64,000 nucleotides of DNA from Paenibacillus contaminans (GTDB lineage: Bacteria; Bacillota; Bacilli; Paenibacillales; NBRC-103111), in the NCBI RefSeq assembly GCF_003285015.1, contig NZ_QMFB01000010.1:86024-150023 (forward strand). The letters run 5' to 3'. Position 1 is the stretch's first letter; each line of letters opens with the position of its first letter. This document shows positions 35,397-43,934 of the stretch, piece by piece. Below the pieces are notes generated by a model. That model searched no databases, was not told the origin of the DNA, and saw nothing but the letters and a program-made list of their open reading frames with translations. Position numbers and translations under genes: made by a program.

Positions 35397-35472
35397 ATCG
35401 AACCGCCTCCTTCGTGGTTGATCTCCTCTTTTGCGATTCCCATAAACCGGATATGGCTACTTCCATCGTACA

Positions 35473-36627
35473 TCAATCAGGTATATTGTCAATCCGTTCT
35501 ATCTTCCAAGGCTCTTTAACGGAGGCTCGTTTCAGGACGAAATGCAGCTTGCGTCTTTCCTTGAGATGGTTTTGCATAGTAATGACGGTATCGACCGGCA
35601 CTTCCAGAGCGACAAGCCCGGAGCTATCCGAATCGCGGTTCGGCGGCGACAAACGCTGAATGGATTCGACGGACGGATCGTCTTCTCCCTCTTCGGCAAA
35701 CTGCCGCTTCGCCTCTTGCGACAGCATCAGAGACGCCGTGTAGCGGTCGTGCTGATTCAAGGCGCTCATAAACAGCTCGACGAGCTCATAAGGATTTCTC
35801 TCCGCCAAATACGTTCTCAGCTTGCCGGCTGCTTTCATCACCATCAGCTGATGAGCCATATCGAGATTGCCTGTGCCGTGAGTCACGCTGTTTTGGAAAT
35901 GAATACAAAAATGGCCCTTAAAGTCGTTGTCGGGTATTCCATCCCCGCCATGCGGCATTCCATGCATGGAGCCGGCGATACGCTCCCGTCCTTTGATAAC
36001 GAGAATGGCTCTGCGCTTCCAGCTCCATTTGCCCCCGTAGATTTGCTTCATGATCCGCGTATCTTCTTTGGTTACGGGTTGAACGTCGGCGTGGCTGCTG
36101 CCGGCTCTTCGCTGAGCGCGGAATCGAAGACCGGTCTCGAGGTCGATGACGGTAACGATATCTTTTTTGCTGACGATCTGCTTCGCTTGTTCCCATGGAG
36201 TAAGCTTGCCGTAATGAATGTCGCGTACACGGTCCGCAGTTTGCTTCAACTGCTCCCGTAGCTGGGGAGGTGGGAGCAGCACCTTCCCTGCAGACTTTTC
36301 GATCAGGCTGCCGTCGCCGGAGAGAACGTATGTTCTATCGCTGCCGGACGCATCATGCACGACAATTTCGACGTCGCTGTCCTCTTGCCGGACTTGGTCG
36401 ATCGGTTCCAACGCGCTGATGGATTTGAGTATTTTGTGCGAATAAATATCCAGCCGCGTCTGGAATTCGGAAGCCGGAGAGGCTTTGACGATTACGCTCA
36501 ACGATTTTGCGGCGTTTGTTTGCGCGTGTGCGGCAGCATGGGGCCAGATGATCGCAAGGGAAAGCAAGATAAGCGCGCTTATGTAGGGCAGGCGGCCTTT
36601 TAACCTGAGATGCCGTTTCTTGTGCAT
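35473..36627 (-). CDS. Secreted protein with a conserved HFCIHF domain, wall-associated by context
   Basis: A 384-residue protein with a signal peptide ending HAAAHA. Its central 150 residues hold a recognisable block: GLRFRAQRRAGSSHADVQPVTKEDTRIMKQIYGGKWSWKRR, SMHGMPHGGDGIPDNDFKGHFCIHFQNSVTHG. I recall similar blocks in Bacillota secreted proteins, sometimes fused to wall-binding modules. The His/Cys pattern faintly recalls L,D-transpeptidases, but no YkuD motif is present. A C-terminal ~110-residue domain follows. GGAGG lies before the ATG. The adjacent SLH gene supports a wall setting. Confidence 0.75.
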   Translation of the reverse strand: MHKKRHLRLKGRLPYISALILLSLAIIWPHAAAHAQTNAAKSLSVIVKASPASEFQTRLDIYSHKILKSISALEPIDQVRQEDSDVEIVVHDASGSDRTYVLSGDGSLIEKSAGKVLLPPPQLREQLKQTADRVRDIHYGKLTPWEQAKQIVSKKDIVTVIDLETGLRFRAQRRAGSSHADVQPVTKEDTRIMKQIYGGKWSWKRRAILVIKGRERIAGSMHGMPHGGDGIPDNDFKGHFCIHFQNSVTHGTGNLDMAHQLMVMKAAGKLRTYLAERNPYELVELFMSALNQHDRYTASLMLSQEAKRQFAEEGEDDPSVESIQRLSPPNRDSDSSGLVALEVPVDTVITMQNHLKERRKLHFVLKRASVKEPWKIERIDNIPD

Positions 36628-36774
36628 ATATTCCTCCAATGTCTCGATGACGAACGTATGTTTGGTGTCAGGCCCTTCGGCCTTTCGCGAAGGCAATATA
36701 TACAGTTTTTGCTGCACAAGAAAAACTATGTACACGATGTTCGCCCCCCGGTTAAAGTCCCCGAAGACGGAATG

Positions 36775-36820
36775 AAGGCGCTCAAGAGATATCGCAATCG
36801 CGATAGCGGATGAGCGCCTT
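36775..36820 (-). terminator. Compound hairpin, probable terminator of the SLH gene
   Basis: AAGGCGCTCA (36775-36784) and TGAGCGCCTT (36811-36820) form a perfect 10-bp stem with an inner TATCGC/GCGATA stem. A T-run is lacking, so it may be a pause or stability element. Confidence 0.45.
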
Positions 36821-36842
36821 AGAGCAGCTTTGATGCATAAAG

Positions 36843-37757
36843 CTAGTTCGATTTCTTGATCGTTACGTGATAGGCGGAGGAAACATAGGTCGACGCTTTC
36901 GCCTCTGTCAGCACTTGAATATACGAGTGGCCTTCTTCGGGCAAATGCAGGCTGTAGCTGATTACAGCCTCGTCTCCGATAAACTGGATGCCGTCGATCG
37001 TAAGCCGGTATCCGGGATTCGGCTTTATTCCCCAAGAAAGCGTGTATTTAGTAACCTCTTCGTTCACCTTCTCGTCGGTTACCGTTACAGTCTCGTCATT
37101 CGGCTGTTTGACGGAGTGCTCGTTTACGAACAGCATCGCGGCATGCAGCATTGCGGCGGCGTCGCCGCGTGTTATCGCTTTCTGCGGGTAAAATATTCCG
37201 TTCTCATCGAGCTTTGCGATCTTGGCGATAAGCAGCTTCTGGATGCTCTCCATATGTCCTTCCGATACTTCGTCGCCGTCCTTCACGTTGACGAACAATT
37301 CGATGAATGCGTAATCGCCGGTTTTGAGCAGAGCATGGTACAGCAGGCCGGCAAAAAGCTCGCGTGAAATCGGCTTGTTCGGATCGATATCCTCCGGTAA
37401 CGGCAAGCTGTTAAGCTGCGCTACGATAAACGATTCCGCATACCAAGCGTCGTTCGGAACGTTCGTGAAGTAATCGCTTGCCAGCGGCTGCTTAACAAAT
37501 TTGATGGCATGAAGATTCAAATTCATTCCTTTAACGATTAGATGTACGGCCTGGGCGTTCGTCATAGCGTCGTTCGGCTTGAAGGAACGAGCGTCGATGC
37601 CGCTTACGACCCCTTCCTGCTTTAATTGCTCAATGGCCTCCTTTGCGGGATTGCCGGCCAAATCGTCAAAGGCGAGGGCGGAGCCCGCCGATGCGAAAAC
37701 AAGCGCTATCAAAAGCAGGGGAAACAATAACTTGTTCAATTTGCGAAATTTGCTCAT
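36843..37757 (-). CDS. SLH-domain surface protein with PrcB-like C-terminal domain
   Basis: A 304-residue protein with a signal peptide (LLFPLLLIALVFASAGSALA). Two or three SLH-like modules follow: AIEQLKQEGVVSGIDARSFKPNDAMTNAQAVHLIVKGM at about 40-80, then DAWYAESFIVAQLNSLPLP and ENGIFYPQKAITRGDAAAMLHAAM. These usually bind pyruvylated wall polymer. The last ~70 residues (GYRLTIDGIQFIGDEAVISYSLHLPEEGHSYIQVLTEAKASTYVSSAYHVTI) fit the PrcB_C fold. GGAGGTG lies upstream of the ATG. Confidence 0.82.
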   Translation of the reverse strand: MSKFRKLNKLLFPLLLIALVFASAGSALAFDDLAGNPAKEAIEQLKQEGVVSGIDARSFKPNDAMTNAQAVHLIVKGMNLNLHAIKFVKQPLASDYFTNVPNDAWYAESFIVAQLNSLPLPEDIDPNKPISRELFAGLLYHALLKTGDYAFIELFVNVKDGDEVSEGHMESIQKLLIAKIAKLDENGIFYPQKAITRGDAAAMLHAAMLFVNEHSVKQPNDETVTVTDEKVNEEVTKYTLSWGIKPNPGYRLTIDGIQFIGDEAVISYSLHLPEEGHSYIQVLTEAKASTYVSSAYHVTIKKSN

Positions 37758-37808
37758 CGTATGAACACCTCCGTCCTTAATGACGGTGATTCGGTTCGGA
37801 ATGTTGCT

Positions 37809-38672
37809 TTATTTATCGCTTATTTTTCCAAGGCGGGCGGCTCTGTATTCGGTCGGCGTCATGCCTTCCTGCTCGAAAAAACGTTTATTAAAATAGCTGG
37901 CATTCGTATAGCCGGACATGGCGGATATTTTTTTGACAGGCCAATCGACCTTTTCCAAAAGCAGCTGCTTGGCGTTCTGAAGTCTGCACAGCGTAACGAA
38001 TTCCATCGGCGTCATTTGAGTCAGCTTTCGGAACAGCCGGCAAAAATAGTAAACGCTGACCCCGGACTTCGACGCCCATTCCGGCAAGTCGAAAGGCAGA
38101 TGAGCTTGCTGCTGGATAAACGGGAGCAGCTGGGCGATCCGGTCGGTCACCTCCGTGCCTTTATTCGCCGTCAGCGGGATAGCTTGACTCATAAACTCCG
38201 CAATAATACCGTATGTCATCGTAGACAATCGCGTGGCGTGCAGAAGCTTATGCAGCTCCGCTTCCTCAAGCAGCGTCTGATGCCATTGCTCCCATTCCGC
38301 TCGTCTTTTGAGCGTCCAGATCGTGGAGCGGTGAAAACCGCCTTCGATAAGAAGCTCCCGCAGCTTGGAGCCGTAGAAATGAATCCATCGCACATCCCAC
38401 GGTTCCTCTCTGCTGCTGTAATATCGCTGTTCGTCATCAGGAAAGTATAGAAATGCGTCGCCTGCCGTCAACGAATGCACCGTTCCTGCAGATTCCACGT
38501 AGCCGGAGCCTTCCACCACGACATGAATGCTAAAGCTGTTCAGCGCCCCCGGATGACGGAATACTTCATGTTCGGGAAAGCTGCTGTACCTGCCGACCGA
38601 TTCCGGGAAGCAAAAAAGCGTTGGCTCCGACAATGTCGGAAAGTAGACATGACGTCTTATCGCCGTATCCAT
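37809..38672 (-). CDS. AraC-family transcriptional regulator
   Basis: A 287-residue regulator. An N-terminal cupin-like sensor (HVVVEGSGYVESAGTVHSLTAGDAFLYFPDDEQRY) precedes two C-terminal helix-turn-helix motifs (LPEWASKSGVSVYYFCRLFRKLTQMTPMEFV and KKISAMSGYTNASYFNKRFFEQEGMTPTEYR). Such regulators often control sugar-use genes; no sugar transport genes adjoin it. The gene is on the same strand as the SLH gene, 51 bases upstream of it. GGAGG precedes the ATG. Confidence 0.92.
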   Translation of the reverse strand: MDTAIRRHVYFPTLSEPTLFCFPESVGRYSSFPEHEVFRHPGALNSFSIHVVVEGSGYVESAGTVHSLTAGDAFLYFPDDEQRYYSSREEPWDVRWIHFYGSKLRELLIEGGFHRSTIWTLKRRAEWEQWHQTLLEEAELHKLLHATRLSTMTYGIIAEFMSQAIPLTANKGTEVTDRIAQLLPFIQQQAHLPFDLPEWASKSGVSVYYFCRLFRKLTQMTPMEFVTLCRLQNAKQLLLEKVDWPVKKISAMSGYTNASYFNKRFFEQEGMTPTEYRAARLGKISDK

Positions 38673-38871
38673 ATCGATCCTCCGTTATGACAATAGAGTT
38701 GCATGCTTGTTTATAAAGAGGGATATACAGTAGAGGGTACCATGTAGGTTGCTAGCAATATCCTACTATAGTCTAGCTTGAGGAGCAATTCAAAAGGGCG
38801 CGCCGACCGGGGGTATTAATCGCTTTCCACCATGCAATCGCAAGGTATTACACTTTTTTTGAAAAATGATG

Positions 38872-38900
38872 TTGACAAAGTAGGGCAAGCCTGATAAAGT
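38872..38900 (+). promoter_or_regulatory. Promoter of tRNA-Thr
   Basis: TTGACA (38872-38877), 17 bases, then TAAAGT (38895-38900). Confidence 0.7.
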
Positions 38901-38944
38901 AAGTAACTGTCGACGCCAGTACGACATGAAACAAATGTTCTCTT

Positions 38945-39021
38945 GCCGCCGTAGCTCAATTTGGTAGAGCAACTGAATCGTAATCAGTAGGTTGGGGGTT
39001 CAAGTCCTCTCGACGGCACCA
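38945..39021 (+). tRNA. tRNA-Thr (CGT)
   Basis: The cloverleaf carries anticodon CGT (stem ACTGA/TCAGT, loop ATCGTAA), a D-arm GCTCAATTTGGTAGAGC, a T-loop TTCAAGT and an encoded CCA. The acceptor stem GCCGCCG/CGACGGC has a C-A mismatch at the fifth pair, and the T-stem has two G-T pairs. It is probably functional but weaker than usual. Confidence 0.88.
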
Positions 39022-39057
39022 CTGCTTTCATCCCGGAAATAAAAAATGAAAAAAGTG

Positions 39058-39086
39058 TTGACAAGAGAAGAAGAACTTGGTAAGAT
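39058..39086 (+). promoter_or_regulatory. Promoter of tRNA-Val
   Basis: TTGACA (39058-39063), 17 bases, then TAAGAT (39081-39086). The tRNA therefore has its own promoter despite following tRNA-Thr. Confidence 0.7.
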
Positions 39087-39108
39087 TGGTTTCGCTGCTG
39101 CAAAACAT

Positions 39109-39184
39109 GACCTGGTAGCTCAGCTGGGAGAGCACTATCTTGACAGGGTAGGGGTCGTCGGTTCGAACCCGGCCCAGGTCACCA
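39109..39184 (+). tRNA. tRNA-Val (GAC)
   Basis: A complete cloverleaf: perfect acceptor GACCTGG/CCAGGTC, anticodon loop TTGACAG giving GAC, T-loop TTCGAAC and encoded CCA. Confidence 0.95.
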
Positions 39185-39197
39185 TAATTTAAACGCT

Positions 39198-39226
39198 AAA
39201 ACCTCTTGAAATATAAGGGGTTTTTC
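39198..39226 (+). terminator. Terminator after tRNA-Val
   Basis: AAACCTCTT pairs with AAGGGGTTT (one G-T pair), followed by TTTCTTT. Confidence 0.75.
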
Positions 39227-39553
39227 TTTATGATATAGAGTAAGGTCTCCTACTTGCCCTCCGTAGATTCGTAAGCCGCCCCCTTCGTTTCATTCCGTTG
39301 ATTGGCCGACAGGGTCGTTTGTAAGCGGTTTAAGGCCATATAAAGCGACGGCCGTATGTAGCAAGCAGACTTGATGTGGCTGGCTGAGACCTCTATTTTT
39401 TTCCAGGTGCACAATGTTGGAGCGGCAAGGGATGAAACAACAATGATGTATTCATTACTTAACGTCACCGTACCAGCCACATATGCAAGGTAGTCTCTAT
39501 GTCGGAAGCTAAGATTTGTGCATGAAATTACTATATCTTCGGGAGTGATTATC
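39227..39553. other. Gap with no supported gene
   Basis: A 101-codon minus-strand frame spans 39555-39250. Its ATG would overlap the start of the next plus-strand gene, and no ribosome site precedes it. It has no recognisable motif. I see no RNA gene or repeat here, so the stretch is best described as empty, with that frame as a weak candidate. Confidence 0.4.
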
Positions 39554-39823
39554 ATGAGATTGAATCAGCGTAATTTAGATCATTTCAAAAAAGTGCATCA
39601 AGAAATGAACAATCCGGAAAGAGTTTATGATTATTTGAACAGTGGATGGTCGCTGGTTGACATTCGGCTTGAAGACGGCGAAGATCAGGGAGAAGGAACT
39701 CAACGCACGATTTATACGCTGGGATGGAACAAGAGCTACGACGGCGTTCAGAAAGCAAAGAGCCCGTACGAGGAATTGCATGCAAAGGCTAACTACGTAT
39801 CCAAAAAATATTTGGAAGGATAA
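39554..39823 (+). CDS. Conserved-looking small protein, 89 residues, unknown function
   Basis: The product (RLNQRNLDHFKKVHQEMNNP ... SLVDIRLEDGEDQGEGTQRTIYTLGWNKSYDGVQKAKSPYEELHAKANYVSKKYLEG) is soluble, with a helical N-terminus and C-terminus and a short acidic beta region. The ATG at 39554 follows GGGAGTG. No motif identifies a function; the frame also opens upstream to 39518 without a better site. Confidence 0.6.
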   Translation: MRLNQRNLDHFKKVHQEMNNPERVYDYLNSGWSLVDIRLEDGEDQGEGTQRTIYTLGWNKSYDGVQKAKSPYEELHAKANYVSKKYLEG

Positions 39824-39944
39824 GCGCAGGTTGACGGAATGATAGAACTTCTTTCAGCCTCTTGTCGGAAGATTCAAGCTGCATTGCTTCAACGAGCCGA
39901 GAGCCGGCGAATGCGACAATATTTATAATACGTATTGAAATAAG

Positions 39945-39983
39945 AACATGCCGTTCGCGAATACGCGGACGGCATGTTTGTTC
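39945..39983 (+). terminator. Intrinsic terminator after the small protein
   Basis: AACATGCCGT pairs with ACGGCATGTT, followed by TGTTCT. Confidence 0.7.
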
Positions 39984-40032
39984 TATCGGAAAAGAAAAAA
40001 ACGATTTAAAATCCGTTTTATAAGCCTGAGTC

Positions 40033-40112
40033 AAAAACGCCGACGTTCCGCACCGCCGCGCTCCCGGCGCGCGGTGCCGTCGCGGCACGTAGTGCTTGGT
40101 CACACGTCGGCG
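40033..40112 (-). terminator. Large nested terminator of the Usp gene
   Basis: On the minus strand CGCCGACGT pairs with ACGTCGGCG over an 80-base span, ending in TTTTT. Inside lies a second very GC-rich hairpin (GCACCGC...GCGGTGC). Such length and nesting are unusual for a terminator. Confidence 0.6.
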
Positions 40113-40172
40113 GTTAAAGGCAGCTTTCCTCTGCCGCATCTGCGACGCTTGAGCGAAGGAGCGGCGGGGGAG

Positions 40173-40616
40173 TTACTTCACGATTAGGACAGGTATTTTG
40201 GCTTGCTGGACGACGTTATGGCTGACGCTTCCGAGAATGAACTCGCGAATGCCGCCGAGGCCTCTGGAACCCATGACGATTAAGTCGGCTTCGCACTCTT
40301 CGGCATGCTCCAGAATGGTTTTGGCCGGAGGGCCTTGCCGCAGGACGTATTTGACATTGGCATGCGGAGGAACGAACTGTCTGGCCTCGTCAAGTATCGT
40401 TTGCGCGTGATCAAGCATGTTTCTGGTGGCGGCTCCGGTAGTGGCAACCAGCGTTTCGCCGAAAATGAAGGAAGGAGCGAAGGGGACGTGGATGATTTCC
40501 AGCTTGACCGGCCTCATGCCGGCCGCGCTTTCTTCCATGAAATGAAGCGCTTTCTTTAATGCTTTTTTGGAAAGTGCCGAACCGTCATAGGCGACAATAA
40601 TTTTAGAAAATAACAT
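40173..40616 (-). CDS. Universal stress protein (UspA family)
   Basis: A 147-residue Usp fold protein with the N-terminal KIIVAYDGSALSKKALKKAL. The ATP-binding signature near the C-terminus is GSRGLGGIREFILGSVS, which suggests the ATP-binding subclass. Usp proteins help cells survive starvation and stress by binding nucleotides. The ATG at 40616 has GAGGTG upstream and is preferred to the in-frame GTG at 40625. It ends at the long hairpin listed separately. Confidence 0.92.
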   Translation of the reverse strand: MLFSKIIVAYDGSALSKKALKKALHFMEESAAGMRPVKLEIIHVPFAPSFIFGETLVATTGAATRNMLDHAQTILDEARQFVPPHANVKYVLRQGPPAKTILEHAEECEADLIVMGSRGLGGIREFILGSVSHNVVQQAKIPVLIVK

Positions 40617-40848
40617 TGCCGTCACCTCTTCAGGAAAGATTTTAAATACAAGTTTATTATATCATAAAAACCTGTGGAATCGGTTGAATTATCGGAAAAT
40701 TCCAACGATTAAACAAGTCCATTTTCTTTTCGGCAGGATTAAGAAATTAGCAGGTGTAACGGCGGAATATGTCGAATATTGTGGAAACGAAAGGAATGCA
40801 TCTGTTAGGATATGTTTTCAGATCATCTGGAGGACAGCTTGTTTATTC

Positions 40849-40857
40849 TGCTATAAT
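40849..40857 (+). promoter_or_regulatory. Extended -10 promoter of the esterase gene
   Basis: TGCTATAAT with a TG one base before TATAAT (40852-40857). A clear -35 is not seen, as is usual for extended -10 promoters. Confidence 0.5.
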
Positions 40858-40905
40858 GCTAGAAAAACAATCAACCGGTTTTTCGTACGAAAGGAGCAAT
40901 AGTTC

Positions 40906-41679
40906 GTGGCTTTTATTCAATGTGATTTTTCTTCCGAAACGCTGGGGCTTGCCGTTTCGATGAACGTCATTTTACCGCAAAACACCACGCAGCAGATCGG
41001 GATGGAGGGGGCGGCATCGGAAGGCAAGCACCCGACATTGTATTTGCTTCATGGGTTGTCGGACGACCATTCGATATGGATGCGCAGAACGTCAATCGAA
41101 CGTTATGTATCCAAGCTAGGCTTGGCTGTCGTTATGCCGGCCGTAAACCGCAGCTATTACGCGAATATGGTTTCCGGACCGCAGTACTGGACGTTCATAA
41201 GCGAGGAGCTGCCGAAGCTGGCAAGATCGTTCTTCCCGCTGTCGGACAAGCGCGAGGATAATTTTGTTGCCGGTTTGTCTATGGGCGGATACGGCGCATT
41301 TAAATTGGCGCTTAGCTTTCCGGAACGTTATGCGGCTGCTGCAAGCTTGTCCGGGGCGCTCCTAACGGACTGGATGTTCGATGCGCGGCCTCAGGAAGCG
41401 GCGCTTATTTTCGGGTCCAAGGAACGGTTTGCCGGCAGCGAGAACGATTTAGCGGCACTTGCGGAAAAAGCGGCAAGCAACGAGGTGGCCGCGTCCCCGC
41501 TTCTTTATCAATGCTGCGGTACGGAGGATTTTCTGTATAAGGAAAACATCCGTTTTCGCGACCATGCGCAAAGCTTGTCTCTTCCGATTACGTACGAAGA
41601 AGAGCCCGGAACGCACGAATGGGGCTATTGGGATATGAAAATTCAAAGGGTGCTGGAGTGGCTTCCGATCCGGACATAA
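40906..41679 (+). CDS. Alpha/beta-hydrolase esterase (EstA / S-formylglutathione-hydrolase-like)
   Basis: A 257-residue serine esterase. TLYLLHGLSDDHSIWMRRTSIERY holds the oxyanion HG, the nucleophile sits in AGLSMGGYGAFKLAL near residue 126, and the catalytic His is near EPGTHEWGYWD. The family hydrolyses short-chain acyl esters. It starts at GTG with AAGGAG nine bases before. It has no signal peptide, so it is cytoplasmic. Confidence 0.88.
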   Translation: MAFIQCDFSSETLGLAVSMNVILPQNTTQQIGMEGAASEGKHPTLYLLHGLSDDHSIWMRRTSIERYVSKLGLAVVMPAVNRSYYANMVSGPQYWTFISEELPKLARSFFPLSDKREDNFVAGLSMGGYGAFKLALSFPERYAAAASLSGALLTDWMFDARPQEAALIFGSKERFAGSENDLAALAEKAASNEVAASPLLYQCCGTEDFLYKENIRFRDHAQSLSLPITYEEEPGTHEWGYWDMKIQRVLEWLPIRT

Positions 41680-41794
41680 GCCCCATTTCCATGGAACCAA
41701 TGTATTAGCCCTACGCAGTCCTGTCCGTAAGGAATATTCTGTAATGATCAAGCACGCAAGGGTGCTCTGATTATGCAGAGGGGAAGGGGACGCG

Positions 41795-42487
41795 ATGGAG
41801 CTATATCCAGTCAATACGGTTTGGGTTCCCGGCTTGCCCGAGCTCGCATACCGATTGGGCGTCGGCAGGTGGGAAGGGATCGTCATGCATTATACGGATA
41901 ATGCGAACAGTACGGCCTGGAACGAGCGCGCATATATGGCCACGAATTATAGGAACGCGTTCGTTCACGAGTTTATCGACCCGAATGTGATTCTGCAGGT
42001 TGCGAATCCCGATTATTTAGGGTATGGCGCAGGATCTCCGGCCAACCAGCGCTTTATTCACCTTGAGCTTTGCGTCGCCAAATCGCAGCGCGATTTTGAC
42101 AAGTCGTTCGATATGTGGTGCCAGCGAACTGCCTATTTTCTGAGCAAACGCAATTTGCCCGTACTTCCTGCAGCAAGCGACGGATCAGGCACGTTATGGG
42201 CGCATGCGGATGTTACGAGGTGGCTCGGCGGTACGACGCATACCGATCCGATCGCCTATTTATCCTCGTGGGGAGCGTCTTGGCGGGATGTCGTCGATAT
42301 CGTACAGCGGCATTACGATCTGATGACGGGAGTGGAGGAGCCTATGCTTAAACCGGAGGATGCCAATAAACTTATCGATACGTTTTTGTCGCCGCTTTGG
42401 TTTTTCTCTCTATCGCAGCAGGATAAGGATGAAATTCATCGGCTGGCCAATGAGCTGCGCAAGGCGTCGGGGCAGGCCGAGCAATAG
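41795..42487 (+). CDS. N-acetylmuramoyl-L-alanine amidase (amidase_2 family), no signal peptide
   Basis: A 230-residue protein. The amidase_2 fold is visible with zinc-ligand histidines in GIVMHYTDNANSTAWNERAY and GGTTHTDP, and FIHLELCVAKSQRDFDKS. A ~50-residue helical C-terminal segment follows, of the kind that often mediates assembly or wall binding. The absence of a signal peptide resembles phage endolysins, but no phage genes adjoin it. AGGGGAAGGGG lies upstream of the ATG. Confidence 0.85.
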   Translation: MELYPVNTVWVPGLPELAYRLGVGRWEGIVMHYTDNANSTAWNERAYMATNYRNAFVHEFIDPNVILQVANPDYLGYGAGSPANQRFIHLELCVAKSQRDFDKSFDMWCQRTAYFLSKRNLPVLPAASDGSGTLWAHADVTRWLGGTTHTDPIAYLSSWGASWRDVVDIVQRHYDLMTGVEEPMLKPEDANKLIDTFLSPLWFFSLSQQDKDEIHRLANELRKASGQAEQ

Positions 42488-42490
42488 CTT

Positions 42491-42546
42491 CCGCGAGTAA
42501 ACGGAATGAAAATGGCTGAGCCGCTTTACTCGCGGCATTTTTTTTT
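42491..42546 (+). terminator. Intrinsic terminator after the amidase gene
   Basis: CCGCGAGTAAACGG pairs with CCGCTTTACTCGCGG, followed by eight T residues. Confidence 0.85.
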
Positions 42547-42721
42547 ACGAATATTGTCGACGACGTGTAACTATCGATTACTTGCCGCTGTCTATATCTA
42601 CAGAAGCCAAAATTACAGCACGAGAAGGAATTGGTAGCGTTTTCGTCGAATCTCTTCTGGTAAGAAGGTCCGCTTAAGCCGAGACAATATGACCATTACC
42701 TTACATCGACCGGAGGCTTTC

Positions 42722-43912
42722 ATGCAAAAAGGGTTCTTAAGTACCGCATTGATCGGAGAAGAGCGGCGAGCCACGCGATTATTCCTATATTTATTCTACA
42801 TAATTAGCTTCGGCTACGATATCGTATACAACATATTGATCCCGCTTATGACAGGCGCTATCCCGAAGCTCGGAATTGTAGGCAGCTATAACGGCTACTT
42901 TATGAATGCAATCCAACTTGGGTTGCTTCCGATCGCCATTTATTTAATGAAGAATGACCGGTCCTCTTCGGTCAAATATTTATACTTCTATGTCTATACG
43001 ACGTTGAACATTACTACGGAGATCATTCTTTTTTACGGACATCCGGATGATTATCACGGAGGCAATATCGTCGAGATCATATTGGTGTTGTTCTCGCCGA
43101 TTTTTGTGAATAAGAAGTATTTTTGGACCGTCTCTTGCGGCACGATTCTTAAATATACGCTTATCGGAATTATCATTCAGTATCCGAACGTCGTCGTGCC
43201 GATTATCCTGATCATCGTTTTCTCGTTTGCCGCATATATTTTGCTGAACGTTTTTCAGGGGTATGTCAACACGATAACGACTTCGTACCAGAAACAGCTT
43301 GAGAGCATCGTTAAGGGCATCGTCGCCATCCTAGAGCTGAAGGACCCTTATACGCGCGGTCATAGCGAAAGAGTGGGCAGATATTCGCTCCTCCTCGCAA
43401 GGAAGCTGGGTCTGTTCAACGAAGACGAATTAAACGCCTTTCATTATTCCTGTCTGCTGCATGACGTCGGGAAGGTCAATATTCCCGATCATATTTTGAC
43501 CAAGCCTACAAGACTGACGGAAGCCGAATACGAGATTATCAAGACGCATCCGAAGGTAGGCGCAGACGCGATCAAGGAAATCGACGGACTGCAGTGGAGC
43601 TCGGACGTTATCATGTACCATCACGAAAGATGGGACGGTACCGGATATCCGGAGCAATTGAAAGGAAGCCAAATTCCGCTTTTGGCGCGGATCACATCGA
43701 TTGCCGACGCATTCGACGCCATGACGACGCATCGTTCCTATCGGAAAGCGCTGACTCCCGAAGAAGCATTCCAAAGAATTTGCGATGGGAGCGGCAATCA
43801 ATTCGACCCGCATCTGGTTAACGTGTTTAAAGAGGTTTACCCTACGTGGCTGGAATGTATAGAAGAATTTGAAAGAAGCGACATCGCCCAAAATCTCGTT
43901 CTCAAGTTTTGA
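42722..43912 (+). CDS. HD-GYP domain protein, membrane-bound cyclic-di-GMP phosphodiesterase candidate
   Basis: A 396-residue protein with about five N-terminal membrane helices (residues 25-190). An HD-GYP domain follows with HSERVGRYS, the HD pair in LLHDVGKVNIPDHIL, HHERWDGTGYP (the GYP motif) and IADAFDAMTTHRSYRKAL. All expected metal ligands appear present. HD-GYP enzymes degrade cyclic di-GMP. ATG 42722 has GGAGG five bases upstream; an ATG at 42689 lacks one. It ends 22 bases before the tiny Trp/Cys peptide ORF, so read-through is likely. Confidence 0.88.
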   Translation: MQKGFLSTALIGEERRATRLFLYLFYIISFGYDIVYNILIPLMTGAIPKLGIVGSYNGYFMNAIQLGLLPIAIYLMKNDRSSSVKYLYFYVYTTLNITTEIILFYGHPDDYHGGNIVEIILVLFSPIFVNKKYFWTVSCGTILKYTLIGIIIQYPNVVVPIILIIVFSFAAYILLNVFQGYVNTITTSYQKQLESIVKGIVAILELKDPYTRGHSERVGRYSLLLARKLGLFNEDELNAFHYSCLLHDVGKVNIPDHILTKPTRLTEAEYEIIKTHPKVGADAIKEIDGLQWSSDVIMYHHERWDGTGYPEQLKGSQIPLLARITSIADAFDAMTTHRSYRKALTPEEAFQRICDGSGNQFDPHLVNVFKEVYPTWLECIEEFERSDIAQNLVLKF

Positions 43913-43934
43913 CTATATATAGGAGGTGATAGGA

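Noticed and set aside
36628..37035. N-terminal extension of the HFCIHF protein
   Set aside because: The signal peptide begins at 36627 behind GGAGG; the upstream part overlaps the hairpin and the end of the SLH gene.
39250..39555. Minus-strand frame of 101 codons after the tRNA-Val terminator
   Set aside because: No ribosome site, its start would overlap the start of the 39554 gene, and no motif is visible; listed only as part of the gap.
40684..40963. Two short plus-strand frames before the esterase gene
   Set aside because: They overlap the promoter region, lack ribosome sites and have no coding character.
41795..42487. Amidase as a sign of a prophage
   Set aside because: No holin, integrase, tail or capsid genes and no attachment repeats are visible nearby.
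42568..42600. Second ECF-like promoter (TGTAAC-N17-TGTC) before the HD-GYP gene
   Set aside because: The -10 element lacks the CGTC core, so support is too weak.
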